Source: Paraburkholderia sp. UYCP14C
Lineage (GTDB): Bacteria > Pseudomonadota > Gammaproteobacteria > Burkholderiales > Burkholderiaceae
DNA length: 64,000 nt
Assembly (NCBI RefSeq): GCF_004197395.1
Contig: NZ_SELS01000003.1
Coordinates: 186,001 to 250,000 of the forward strand
Direction: 5' to 3'
Shown here: piece after piece, positions 56,777-64,000 of the stretch
Layout: every line of letters starts with the position of its first letter
How positions within the stretch are numbered: position 1 is the stretch's first letter
The notes under the pieces: model-generated
What the model was told of the DNA's origin: nothing
The model's input: only the letters and a program-made list of their open reading frames with translations
The model's database searches: none
Made by a program: the position numbers and the translations under genes

Positions 56777-58168
56777 TTACTTTGCCAGTTTCGAATGACG
56801 GCGCGAGTAGCCGAAATAGATGACCAGGCCGATCAGCAGCCAGATCACGAACGCACCCCATGTGATGCCTTGCAGGTTCAGCATCAGGAACAGGCACGAT
56901 GCGACCGCGAGCACCGGCACGACCGGCACGCCCGGGCAACGGAACGCGCGCGGCAGCTCGGGGTGCGTCTTGCGCAGCACGAGTACGGCGATCGACACCA
57001 TCGAGAACGCCGCGAGCGTGCCGATATTGATCAGTTCAGCCAACACATTGAGCGGCACCAGCGCGCCGATCAGGCCGAAGAAGATACCGACGAGCCACGT
57101 CGTGAAGAACGGCGTCGCGAAGCGCGGATGCACTTTCGACAGCTTCGCTGGCAGCAGGCCGTCGCGCGACATCGCGAAGATCACCCGCGTCTGACCGTAG
57201 GCCATCACGAGAATTACGGTCAGCATGCCGAGCACCGCGCCGAGGTCGATGAAGCCCGCGACCCAGTTCTGCCCGGCCAACTGCAGCGCGTACGACACCG
57301 GGTGCGAGATGCCCATGAACTTCTCGGACGGCACGATGCCGGTGACGACCGCGGCCACGGCCACGTACAGCACCGCGCACACGCCGAGCGACGCGATGAT
57401 GCCGATCGGCAGATCGCGCTTCGGGTTCCTCACCTCTTCGGCCGCCGACGACACCGAGTCGAAGCCGATGAACGCGAAGAACATCACCGCGGCCGCGCCG
57501 AACACGCCGCTCCAGCCGTGCGGCATGAACGGGTGCCAGTTGGCCGGCGTGACGTGAAACACGCCGACGCCGATCACGAGCAGCACGACGGTCACCTTGA
57601 TCGCAACCATGATGTTGTTGATCCGCGCGGATTCGCGCACGCCGACGGACAGCAGCGTGGTGATCGCCATCATCACGAGGAAGGCGGGCAGGTTGAACAG
57701 CGTTTCGTGTCCGGGGACGGCGCCGGGGGCCGCGGTCAGCGCCATCGGCAGCGACGCGCCGAAGCCCGACAGCAGCGACTGCAGATAGCCGGACCAGCCG
57801 ACCGACACCGCCGAGGTCGCGAGCCCGTACTCGAGCATCAGGTCCCAGCCGATGATCCACGCGGCCAGTTCGCCGAGCGTCGCGTACGAGTACGTATAGA
57901 TCGAACCGGCGACCGGAATCGTCGACGCGAATTCGGCGTAGGCGAGCGCGGCGAAGCCGCAGGCGATCGCCGCGACCACGAACGAGATCATCAGCGCGGG
58001 GCCGGCCTGCAAGGCGCCCGTGCCGGTCAGCACGAAGATGCCGGTGCCGATGATGGCGCCGACGCCGAGGAAAGTCAGGTCGAGCGCGCCGAGCGCTTTT
58101 TTCAGGCCGGCGGTCTGCGCGCTCGCCGCGAGCATGTGCTCGACGCTCTTTTTGCGGAACAGGGACAT
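56777..58168 (-). CDS. APC-superfamily amino-acid permease (YfnA/CAT-like)
   Basis: 463 aa, ~12 membrane helices. N-terminal MSLFRKKSVEHMLAASAQTA, then the APC signature LTFLGVGAIIGTGIFVLTGT. Includes FFAFIGFDSVSSAAEEVRNP, typical of cationic amino-acid transporters. Substrate likely a small or basic amino acid. ATG 58168 is used; the frame continues upstream (MRVFPDIRRATR) with no support. The upstream region shows no recognised riboswitch. Confidence 0.9.
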   Translation of the reverse strand: MSLFRKKSVEHMLAASAQTAGLKKALGALDLTFLGVGAIIGTGIFVLTGTGALQAGPALMISFVVAAIACGFAALAYAEFASTIPVAGSIYTYSYATLGELAAWIIGWDLMLEYGLATSAVSVGWSGYLQSLLSGFGASLPMALTAAPGAVPGHETLFNLPAFLVMMAITTLLSVGVRESARINNIMVAIKVTVVLLVIGVGVFHVTPANWHPFMPHGWSGVFGAAAVMFFAFIGFDSVSSAAEEVRNPKRDLPIGIIASLGVCAVLYVAVAAVVTGIVPSEKFMGISHPVSYALQLAGQNWVAGFIDLGAVLGMLTVILVMAYGQTRVIFAMSRDGLLPAKLSKVHPRFATPFFTTWLVGIFFGLIGALVPLNVLAELINIGTLAAFSMVSIAVLVLRKTHPELPRAFRCPGVPVVPVLAVASCLFLMLNLQGITWGAFVIWLLIGLVIYFGYSRRHSKLAK

Positions 58169-58467
58169 TGGCGTGGGTCTCCAGTGGTGCACGCGTGTTG
58201 CGCGCCGAATGTCGGGGAAAACCCGCAATTCTAGCGGATGCGTGCCGCCGGGCTGGTTCGCGGCGGCGTTACGCAGACTAGAGTGATGGGCGGAAACTCT
58301 CGCCAGGAGGGGACTTCGAGGTGGCCTTGCGGTGCCGGAAGCGGCGCGGCAGTGAAGCCTTTACTGAATAAGCGATTGACGAGGAGGGAATCTCTTCGTC
58401 TGCGCCGGCGCCGCGGTCGGAGGACTGCGGCGCGACGCCGCAGGCACGACCGGCGGCGCTTGCGGAC

Positions 58468-59124
58468 CTAGCCGGCCATCGCGGGATTCAGATCGACGAG
58501 GCGGTTGCTCATCACATAGAAGGTGAGCTCGGCGTTGTTGCGCAGCTTCATCTTGTCGAGCAGCCGCGTGCGGTACACGCTGACCGTCTTCACCGACAGC
58601 GACAGCGTGGCCGCGATATCGGTGAGCCGTTTGCCCGATGCGAGCATGCACAGCGTCTGGTATTCGCGATCGGACAGCTTTTCGTGCGGCAACTGCTCGC
58701 CGTCGAACGACACGTAGTCGGCGAGCGCCTCGGCCATCTCGAGGCTCACGTACTTGCGGCCCGCCGCGACCTGCTGGATCGCGCCGATCATCTGCGCGGC
58801 GTCGACCGTTTTAGACAGGTAGCCGGACGCGCCGGCTTTGAGCGCGCGCACCGCGTACTGGTCCTCGCGGTACATCGAAAACATCAGCACCGCGACGCGC
58901 GGCGCCTTGCGCTTCAGACGCTTGAGCACCTCGACGCCGTTCATGTCGGGTAGCGAAATGTCGAGCAGCACGACGTCGAAGCTTTGATGGACGACCGAGT
59001 CGAGCGCTTCGGAGCCGCTTTGCGCCTCGGCGACCTCGCGTGCGACGCCGCGATCGAGCAGCAGCTGGCGAACGCCCTGGCGGACCACCGCGTGATCTTC
59101 GACGATCAGAATACGCAGGCTCAT
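58468..59124 (-). CDS. NarL/FixJ-family response regulator
   Basis: 218 aa. Receiver with VEDH pocket and phospho-acceptor Asp55 (VVLLDISLPDMNG), Lys in GYLSKTVDA, then a LuxR helix-turn-helix (LTDIAATLSLSVKTVSVYRT). It starts 10 bp after the histidine kinase stop, in kinase-regulator order. Target genes unknown. Confidence 0.93.
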   Translation of the reverse strand: MSLRILIVEDHAVVRQGVRQLLLDRGVAREVAEAQSGSEALDSVVHQSFDVVLLDISLPDMNGVEVLKRLKRKAPRVAVLMFSMYREDQYAVRALKAGASGYLSKTVDAAQMIGAIQQVAAGRKYVSLEMAEALADYVSFDGEQLPHEKLSDREYQTLCMLASGKRLTDIAATLSLSVKTVSVYRTRLLDKMKLRNNAELTFYVMSNRLVDLNPAMAG

Positions 59125-59134
59125 GATCGCGGGC

Positions 59135-60022
59135 TCACGATTGCAGCGCGCGCCGGGCGGCGCGCGGGGCGGGGATGGCCGCCAGCAGCGCGTGCCACGC
59201 GAAGCGGGCCTGGATCACGGTGCCGCGCGCGGCGTTGATGCCGTTGCTGCCGGTGTCGCTGTCCTCGCCACCACCGACGCTCGCGCGCCTCGCGCCGATA
59301 CGCAGCGTGCCGTCGAATGCGGCGCAGCGCGCCTGCATGCCGGCGAGGCCGAAATGCTTGCCGGGTTCTTTTTGACCGCCGCGTTCGCGCGCGGCGCCCG
59401 GCAAGCCGATGCCATCGTCGCTGACGAAGAGCCTCAGATGACGCGCGCCGGTTTCGACGCGCACGTCGCCTGAGGTCGCGCGTGCGTGTTTCGCGACGTT
59501 GTTCAGCGCTTCCTGCGCGACGCGGAACACGGCGAGCGCCGCATCGGCGGGCAGGCGAGCGAGCCGCGCGTCGTCGCTGCAGGTGAAGGTGGTGCGTAAG
59601 CCGGTGCGCGTGGAGAAGTCGCGGACCCAGCACTTCAGCGCGCCGGCGAGGCCCGTCTCGAACGACGGCGCGTGCAGTTGCGCGATGGCCTCACGGCTCG
59701 CCGCGTGCACCGCGTCGAGCGAACGATTCGCGACCGCCAGCGCGGCCGCGCATTGCGGCGGCGCGTCGGCAGGCAGCCAGGTTTCGACGCCGGCGAGCGC
59801 GAAGCGCGTCGCGGTCAGTTCGGCGCCGACGCCGTCGTGCAGCTCGCGCGCGACGTGACGGCGCACGCTTTCCTGCGCGTCGACCAGTTCGGCCGACAGC
59901 TCGCGCACCCGCGCGCGCAGTCGCTCGATCTCGCGCGCGGCGAGCGATGGCATGTCGAAGCCATCACGCTGCGCGGACGAGGCCAGCGGAGCGTTGAACG
60001 GGACGGCAGTCGACGTATCCAT
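59135..60022 (-). CDS. Soluble HPK7-type histidine kinase
   Basis: 295 aa. No membrane helix and no recognised input domain: a coiled-coil (LAAREIERLRARVRELSAEL) leads directly into HisKA_3 with phospho-acceptor His62 (RHVARELHDGVGAELT), then an HATPase_c domain (VAQEALNNVAKHARA, SDDGIGLPG). Possible sensing through the N-terminal 25 residues or a partner protein. ATG 60022 (MDTSTAVPF) chosen. Operon with the downstream LuxR-type regulator. The C-terminus has a Gly/Ser insertion (GGGEDSDTGSNGINA). Confidence 0.88.
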   Translation of the reverse strand: MDTSTAVPFNAPLASSAQRDGFDMPSLAAREIERLRARVRELSAELVDAQESVRRHVARELHDGVGAELTATRFALAGVETWLPADAPPQCAAALAVANRSLDAVHAASREAIAQLHAPSFETGLAGALKCWVRDFSTRTGLRTTFTCSDDARLARLPADAALAVFRVAQEALNNVAKHARATSGDVRVETGARHLRLFVSDDGIGLPGAARERGGQKEPGKHFGLAGMQARCAAFDGTLRIGARRASVGGGEDSDTGSNGINAARGTVIQARFAWHALLAAIPAPRAARRALQS

Positions 60023-60317
60023 GAATTTCCCTCTCAGGAAGCGGAGTGGACAGCGAAGCGGGCGCGCGCAGACGGAATCAAAGCCTGCATCACGAGGTTT
60101 CGCGTCCCGCCATCGGGTAACCAGCGCGACGGACGAAACACGATGGCCCAACGTAACGAAATTTACATCCAGTAACAACTCGGGTTGACGAAAATCGGTG
60201 CACGAATTCGTCTGATCTCGCGGCGCGATGATATCCCAAAAAGATTAAAAAAGCAGTCACACCAAGGGTTAGCGCCGAGTTTTCAGAATTTACATGATGT
60301 TTTGCGCATACTCGTCA

Positions 60318-60336
60318 TGTCAGAGGAATTCTGACA
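60318..60336. promoter_or_regulatory. TGTCAGA-N5-TCTGACA palindrome
   Basis: Perfect 7-bp inverted repeat with a 5-bp spacer containing GAATTC overlap (TGTCAGAGGAATTCTGACA). Its size and placement ~300 bp upstream of the kinase gene suit a dimeric regulator, but the cognate protein is unknown. Confidence 0.45.
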
Positions 60337-60377
60337 GCGAAGGTGATGCGACGGGCTCCAATTTGTAACGGAGCAAC

Positions 60378-60406
60378 AAAAAAGGAGCCCGGAGGCTCCT
60401 TTTTTT
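60378..60406 (-). terminator. Intrinsic terminator of fpr
   Basis: AAAAAA-GGAGCC (60384-60389), loop CGGA, GGCTCC (60394-60399), T7; symmetrical, so active on either strand. 40 bp past the fpr stop. Confidence 0.93.
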
Positions 60407-60446
60407 GGATTTCGCGGCGCGCGGGCCGCGAAGAGGCAATGCCGGC

Positions 60447-61217
60447 TTAGCCGACGAAGGCCTTTTCGACCACGTAATGACCCGGCTCGTTGTTGCTGCC
60501 TTCCTTGAAGCCCGCGTCTTCGAGCAGCTTGCGCGTGTCGCGCAGCATGTGCGGGCTGCCGCACAGCATGACCCGGTCGTTCTCGAGCGAGAAACCCGGC
60601 ACGCCGAGGTCGGCGAACAGCTTCTCGGTTTCGATCAGCTCGGTGATGCGGCCCCGGTTCTGGAACGCTTCACGCGTGACGGTCGGGTAGTACAGCAGCT
60701 TTTCCTGCACCAGCTCGCCAAGGTGTTCATGCGCCGGCAGGTGGTCGGTGATGTATTCCTTGTACGCGAGTTCGTCGACGAAACGGCAGGTGTGCGTAAG
60801 GACCACGCGCTCGTAGCGGTCGTAAATGTCCGGATCCTTGATGATCGACATGAACGGCGCGAGGCCCGTGCCGGTGGACAACAGCCACAGCGTCTTGCCC
60901 GGCAGGAGGTTATCGGCCACCAGCGTGCCGACCGGCTTCTTGCCGATCAGCACTTCGTCGCCGACTTTCAGGTGCTGCAGACGCGACGTGAGCGGGCCGT
61001 CCTGCACCTTGATGCTGAGGAATTCGAGATGTTCTTCGTAGTTCGCACTGGCGAGGCTGTATGCGCGCAGCAGCGGCTTGCCCTCGACCTGCAGGCCCAC
61101 CATCGTGAACTGGCCGTTTTCGAAGCGGAACGACGGATCGCGCGTGCAGGTGAAGCTGAAAAGCGTATCGGTCCAGTGATGGACGCTCAGGACGGTTTGT
61201 GAATTCAGGTTGCTCAT
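60447..61217 (-). CDS. fpr: Ferredoxin/flavodoxin-NADP reductase
   Basis: 256 aa. FAD domain with RAYSLASANYEEHLEFLSIK (RxYS and stacking residues), NADP domain with LLSTGTGLAPFMSIIKDP and CGSPHMLRDTRKLLEDAG; C-terminus VVEKAFVG, ending in the short Val-Glu-Lys form of bacterial FPRs. Moves electrons between NADPH and ferredoxin/flavodoxin, often in oxidative stress defence. ATG 61217 (MSNLNSQTVLSV) chosen over an upstream extension. Confidence 0.96.
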   Translation of the reverse strand: MSNLNSQTVLSVHHWTDTLFSFTCTRDPSFRFENGQFTMVGLQVEGKPLLRAYSLASANYEEHLEFLSIKVQDGPLTSRLQHLKVGDEVLIGKKPVGTLVADNLLPGKTLWLLSTGTGLAPFMSIIKDPDIYDRYERVVLTHTCRFVDELAYKEYITDHLPAHEHLGELVQEKLLYYPTVTREAFQNRGRITELIETEKLFADLGVPGFSLENDRVMLCGSPHMLRDTRKLLEDAGFKEGSNNEPGHYVVEKAFVG

Positions 61218-61805
61218 GGCTTCTTGGATAGTGCGAAAACAAAGGCGGCCAGTCGTCTGAGCCGGCCGGCACGGCAAGGGCGATGCTGCGCTGACCCGTG
61301 GTCGGGATTCCCGCGCAATCCGCCATTTTACCGTGCCCGCCGGGGCGGGGCTGCGGCGCGGCGGTCGAGCGATGTAAAGCGGGTTGCCAAACCGGGAAGC
61401 GGCGGCGCCGGCTTGCTGGCGCCGCGAAGTACGTTGGCGTGAGGGCGGCCGCGCTTCAGCGGGGTACGGCGATTTGGCGAACGCCGCACAGGGCGGCTGC
61501 CATTGGCTGTCCGGCAGGCGAGAAAGCGACGCGCCGCGCGGACAACAATTTCAGGATGATACCGAAAGGCGGCGTGCGGTGCAGCATTGACCCTGCTGAT
61601 AAAACTGGCAAATGGGGCGGAACCCTTGCCGGCGCCATCGAGATCGCCTCGCGTTCGACATCGTTCGCACGGCGCAATTTTTTGGGGAATACGCCGGACG
61701 TTGCGTCGTTTACGCAGCACGCGAGTCGCGCAAAGCGAGGCAGTGCCGTGGGTGCGCGATTCGTCCTGGCGGCCTCGTCCGCCCCTGCTAGTAGGAGGTG
61801 TTCAA
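61218..61805. other. 588-bp gap upstream of the beta-propeller gene
   Basis: Divergent promoter region between fpr (-) and the propeller gene (+). No convincing coding sequence; short frames overlap on both strands. TAGGAGGTG at 61792-61800 is the ribosome site of the next gene. I see no other clear element. Confidence 0.3.
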
Positions 61806-62960
61806 ATGGAAACTTCTCGTGCGATATCTGCATTCGGTTCATACACAGGCTTCAACGGACTGGCGATACGGGCACGCGCATCGCGCCGTTTGCGTCGCGC
61901 GGTGTGTCGAGCCGGTCTGCTGGCTTTATCGTTGGGGACTGTCGCGGCACAGGCGCAGGAGGTGATCCTGCCGCCGCACGCGGTGACCTCATCGACCGTT
62001 CCGACCAACGGCGATGTCAATCCGTACGGCATGGCGTTCGTGCCGTTCGGCGTGCCGTCCTGGAGCACGCTCAAACCCGGCGATATCGTGGTGTCGAATT
62101 TCAATGCGCAGTCGAATCTGCAGGGGACCGGTACGACGATCGTCAAGATCGTGCCCAATGGCAATCCAGTCACTTTCTTCCAGGGAAGCAATCTGGGTCT
62201 CACGACGGCGCTCGCGGTGCTCAAAAACGGCTTCGTTCTGGTGGGTAACGTGCCGACCACGGATGGCAAGAACGTCATCCCTCCGGGCTCGTTGCTCGTC
62301 ATTAATCCGCAGGGCGGGCTCGCGAAGGAACTGAAAGATTCCAGACTGCTGGACGGTCCCTGGGATCTCACCGTGATCGACGGGGGGCAATACGTGCGGG
62401 TCTTCGTCTCGGATGTCCTGAACGGAAAGGTCGCGCGGATCGATCTTGCCTTCGGCGATGACGGCGTTCAGATGCTGCATAGCTCGACCATCATCGCGTC
62501 AGGCTATATGCACCGTACCGATCCGGCGGCACTCGTGGTCGGCCCCACGGGCTTGGCTTACGACCCCTCGAAGGATGTGCTTTATGTCGCCTCGACAGGT
62601 GACAACGCGGTGTTCGCCATCTACGGCGCCGCGGGCGCGAATCACGATGGCGGCATGGGCCGGATGATTTACCAGGACAACAAGCATCTGCACGGTCCGC
62701 TTGCACTGGCGCTCGCGCCCAACGGGCACCTCGTCACCGCCAACGGCGACGCGGTCAACCCCGACCCGAAACATCCCAGCGAAATCACCGAGTTCACCGT
62801 CGACGGACAATTCGTCGCTCAACTGCAGGTCGACTCTGCGCCGGGCTCTGCGTTCGGCCTTGCCTTCGGCCTCGATAGCAGGCGCCACCAGCAGTTCACC
62901 GCGGTAGACGACAACACGAATACCGCGACGGTCTGGACGTTGCGCACAGACGATCAATAA
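61806..62960 (+). CDS. Secreted beta-propeller (NHL-like) protein
   Basis: 384 aa. Long signal sequence with an Arg-rich start and a hydrophobic core (AGLLALSLGTVAAQAQ), then repeated beta-strands: VNPYGMAFVPFGVPSWS, GDIVVSNFNAQSNLQG, GFVLVGNVPTTDG, LVINPQGGLAKELKDSR, VGPTGLAYDPSKDVLYVAST. The pattern fits a periplasmic/secreted propeller of the NHL/SMP-30-like type. No catalytic residues can be assigned; metal or polymer binding is possible. A strong SD (AGGAGGTG) precedes ATG 61806. Function unknown. Confidence 0.75.
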   Translation: METSRAISAFGSYTGFNGLAIRARASRRLRRAVCRAGLLALSLGTVAAQAQEVILPPHAVTSSTVPTNGDVNPYGMAFVPFGVPSWSTLKPGDIVVSNFNAQSNLQGTGTTIVKIVPNGNPVTFFQGSNLGLTTALAVLKNGFVLVGNVPTTDGKNVIPPGSLLVINPQGGLAKELKDSRLLDGPWDLTVIDGGQYVRVFVSDVLNGKVARIDLAFGDDGVQMLHSSTIIASGYMHRTDPAALVVGPTGLAYDPSKDVLYVASTGDNAVFAIYGAAGANHDGGMGRMIYQDNKHLHGPLALALAPNGHLVTANGDAVNPDPKHPSEITEFTVDGQFVAQLQVDSAPGSAFGLAFGLDSRRHQQFTAVDDNTNTATVWTLRTDDQ

Positions 62961-63146
62961 CGGAACCGAGGACGGCGATCGGGGACGACGTAACGCGTCG
63001 GGGACGCGTCACGGTCACACGGTTCCGCGGCTGGTCTATCGGTACACAGATAGGAGTCGGGGGCGGCGATTGTAGCGGCAAGCCTTAGTCAGATAAGAAA
63101 ATTCTGTTCGATGGATTTGATGACGCCAACTCGCGGGTGCCGCTTG

Positions 63147-64000
63147 CTATGCCGCCGCCACCCGTTTTTTCCCGCGCTGTTTCAACACCCGCGCCTGCAG
63201 CACGATCACGAGCAGCAGAAACACGCCGCGAATCACCGACTGCCAGTACGCGGACAGACTGATGAACCCGAGCCCGTTCTCGAAGTTCAGCAGGTTGAAC
63301 ACGAGCCCGAGCAGCAGCACGCCGGCAATCGTCATCGCGACCGAGCCCTCGCCGCCGGTCAGCAGCGTGCCGCCAAGCACGACCGCCGAAATTGCGAACA
63401 GCTCCCAGCCGACGCCTTCGTTCGGCTGCCCCGCGCCGAACTGTGCGGCAAGGATCACGCCCGCCATGCCGGCGAGCAGCCCGCTGACCGCATAGGCCGT
63501 CACCAGCGTGCGGTCGACGTTCAGCCCCATCAGCCGCGCCGCCTCTTCGCTGCCGCCGATCGCGAGCGAGTGCCGCCCGAAGCGCGTGCTGCGCAGCGCG
63601 AGCCAGCCGGCGAGCGCGGCGGCGAGCGCGACGAGTCCCGGAATCGGCAGCCCGAACAGGTCGCCCTGACCGAAGTTGCCGAAGTTCGAATCGGCCGCGA
63701 TCGACACCGCGTCGTTCTTGCCGAGCAACAGCGCGACGCCGTGCGCGCCGAGGCTCGTCGCGAGCGTGACGATGAACGGCAGGATCCTGAGCCGCGTGAT
63801 GATGATGCCGTTCAGCACGCCGACCGCGAGTCCGGCCACGCAGCCCGCCAGCACCGCGACCCAGCCGCCGTAGACGCTTGTCAATGCGGCGACCACGCTC
63901 GCGAGGGCCGCGACCGTGCCGACCGACAGATCGATGCCGCCCGTGATGATCACGAAGGCCATACCGATCGAGATCAGCGCGAACATCGAGTTGTAGCGCC
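63147..64000 (-). CDS. Sugar ABC transporter permease, RbsC/AraH type (truncated at the right edge)
   Basis: At least 283 residues before the window end. Membrane permease of a BPD_transp_2 importer: MFALISIGMAFVIITGGIDLSVG, then LRILPFIVTLATSLGAHGVALLL, FGRHSLAIGGSEEAARLMGLN (EAA-like coupling loop), and VVLGGTLLTGGEGSVAMTI. The N-terminus continues beyond 64000, so the ATG at 63986 is internal. Ends with a basic tail (KQRGKKRVAAA). Substrate likely a monosaccharide; the ATPase and binding protein would lie outside the window. Confidence 0.93.
   Translation of the reverse strand, partial: RYNSMFALISIGMAFVIITGGIDLSVGTVAALASVVAALTSVYGGWVAVLAGCVAGLAVGVLNGIIITRLRILPFIVTLATSLGAHGVALLLGKNDAVSIAADSNFGNFGQGDLFGLPIPGLVALAAALAGWLALRSTRFGRHSLAIGGSEEAARLMGLNVDRTLVTAYAVSGLLAGMAGVILAAQFGAGQPNEGVGWELFAISAVVLGGTLLTGGEGSVAMTIAGVLLLGLVFNLLNFENGLGFISLSAYWQSVIRGVFLLLVIVLQARVLKQRGKKRVAAA

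Larger units (their letters stand above)
60023..60446. promoter_or_regulatory. Promoter region of the histidine kinase operon
   Basis: 424 bp, AT-rich between 60160 and 60310 (e.g. AAAAAGATTAAAAAAGC). It carries the fpr terminator at its right end and a perfect short palindrome at 60318-60336. A precise promoter is not assigned. Confidence 0.4.

Noticed and set aside
56750-58234. Long open frame antisense to the amino-acid permease
   Set aside because: His/Arg/Asp-rich shadow composition, no ribosome site, covers a complete permease.
58260-58467. Glycine-riboswitch-like segment (AAACTCTCGCCAGGAGGGG) near the permease
   Set aside because: Orientation is opposite to the permease and only a few motif bases agree; no tandem aptamer architecture.

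Overview
This is a GC-rich chromosomal window from a Burkholderiales bacterium, most likely Paraburkholderia or Burkholderia sensu lato. The call rests on content and order: mreBCD-mrdA divergent from gatCAB, metXW beside ampG and slmA, hslVU next to a RegBA-type pair, a DksA with a single zinc-finger cysteine, and a complete cox-type molybdenum hydroxylase operon. Almost all of it is dense, conserved core sequence. I see no insertion sequence, prophage, CRISPR array, tRNA or rRNA.

Layout. 1-3.4 kb: cell-shape genes mreB-mreC-mreD-mrdA on the minus strand. 3.8-9 kb: gatC-gatA-gatB, a PPK2-type polyphosphate kinase and exonuclease III on the plus strand. 9.1-16.5 kb (minus): M48 protease, AmpG, MetW, MetX, SlmA, a HAD nucleotidase and ArgB. 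16.7-20.6 kb: a cysteine-rich CWC protein, a TPR glycosyltransferase-like protein and a redox two-component pair. 20.8-30.6 kb (minus): HslU/HslV, DksA, a zinc-type CobW GTPase, RlmI, XerC, a DUF484 protein, DapF and a lipid A acyltransferase. 30.7-35.5 kb: metK with a long structured leader, PhyH, a DUF3185 protein and an aldo/keto reductase. 35.6-43.8 kb (minus): a small membrane protein, an MFS exporter and a complete RND/HlyD/NodT tripartite pump. 44.2-48.6 kb: a small conserved protein, an SrkA-like kinase, a DUF3857-transglutaminase protein and a Fur-box PepSY-TM protein. 48.7-56.3 kb (minus): cox operon coxS-L-M-D-E-G plus an xdhC-like gene, with a form II active-site loop. 56.8-64 kb: an amino-acid permease, a LuxR-type two-component pair, ferredoxin-NADP reductase, a secreted beta-propeller protein and a truncated sugar ABC permease.

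The most interesting content is RNA-level control of the methionine/SAM cycle. The leader of metX carries a very recognisable SAM-II aptamer with an extra inserted hairpin, followed by a mutually exclusive anti-core/anti-Shine-Dalgarno platform. The leader of metK, 17 kb away, has a second, more divergent SAM-II-like pseudoknot architecture: a 19-nt P1 loop of the same length, a GCTAAAG core and an 8-bp perfect anti-Shine-Dalgarno. If both work, SAM would repress homoserine acylation and SAM synthesis through related aptamers. Other regulatory signals are a sigma32-like promoter at hslVU, a Fur box at the PepSY gene, and intrinsic terminators after gatB, regA/hslU, dksA, metK, the aldo/keto reductase and fpr.
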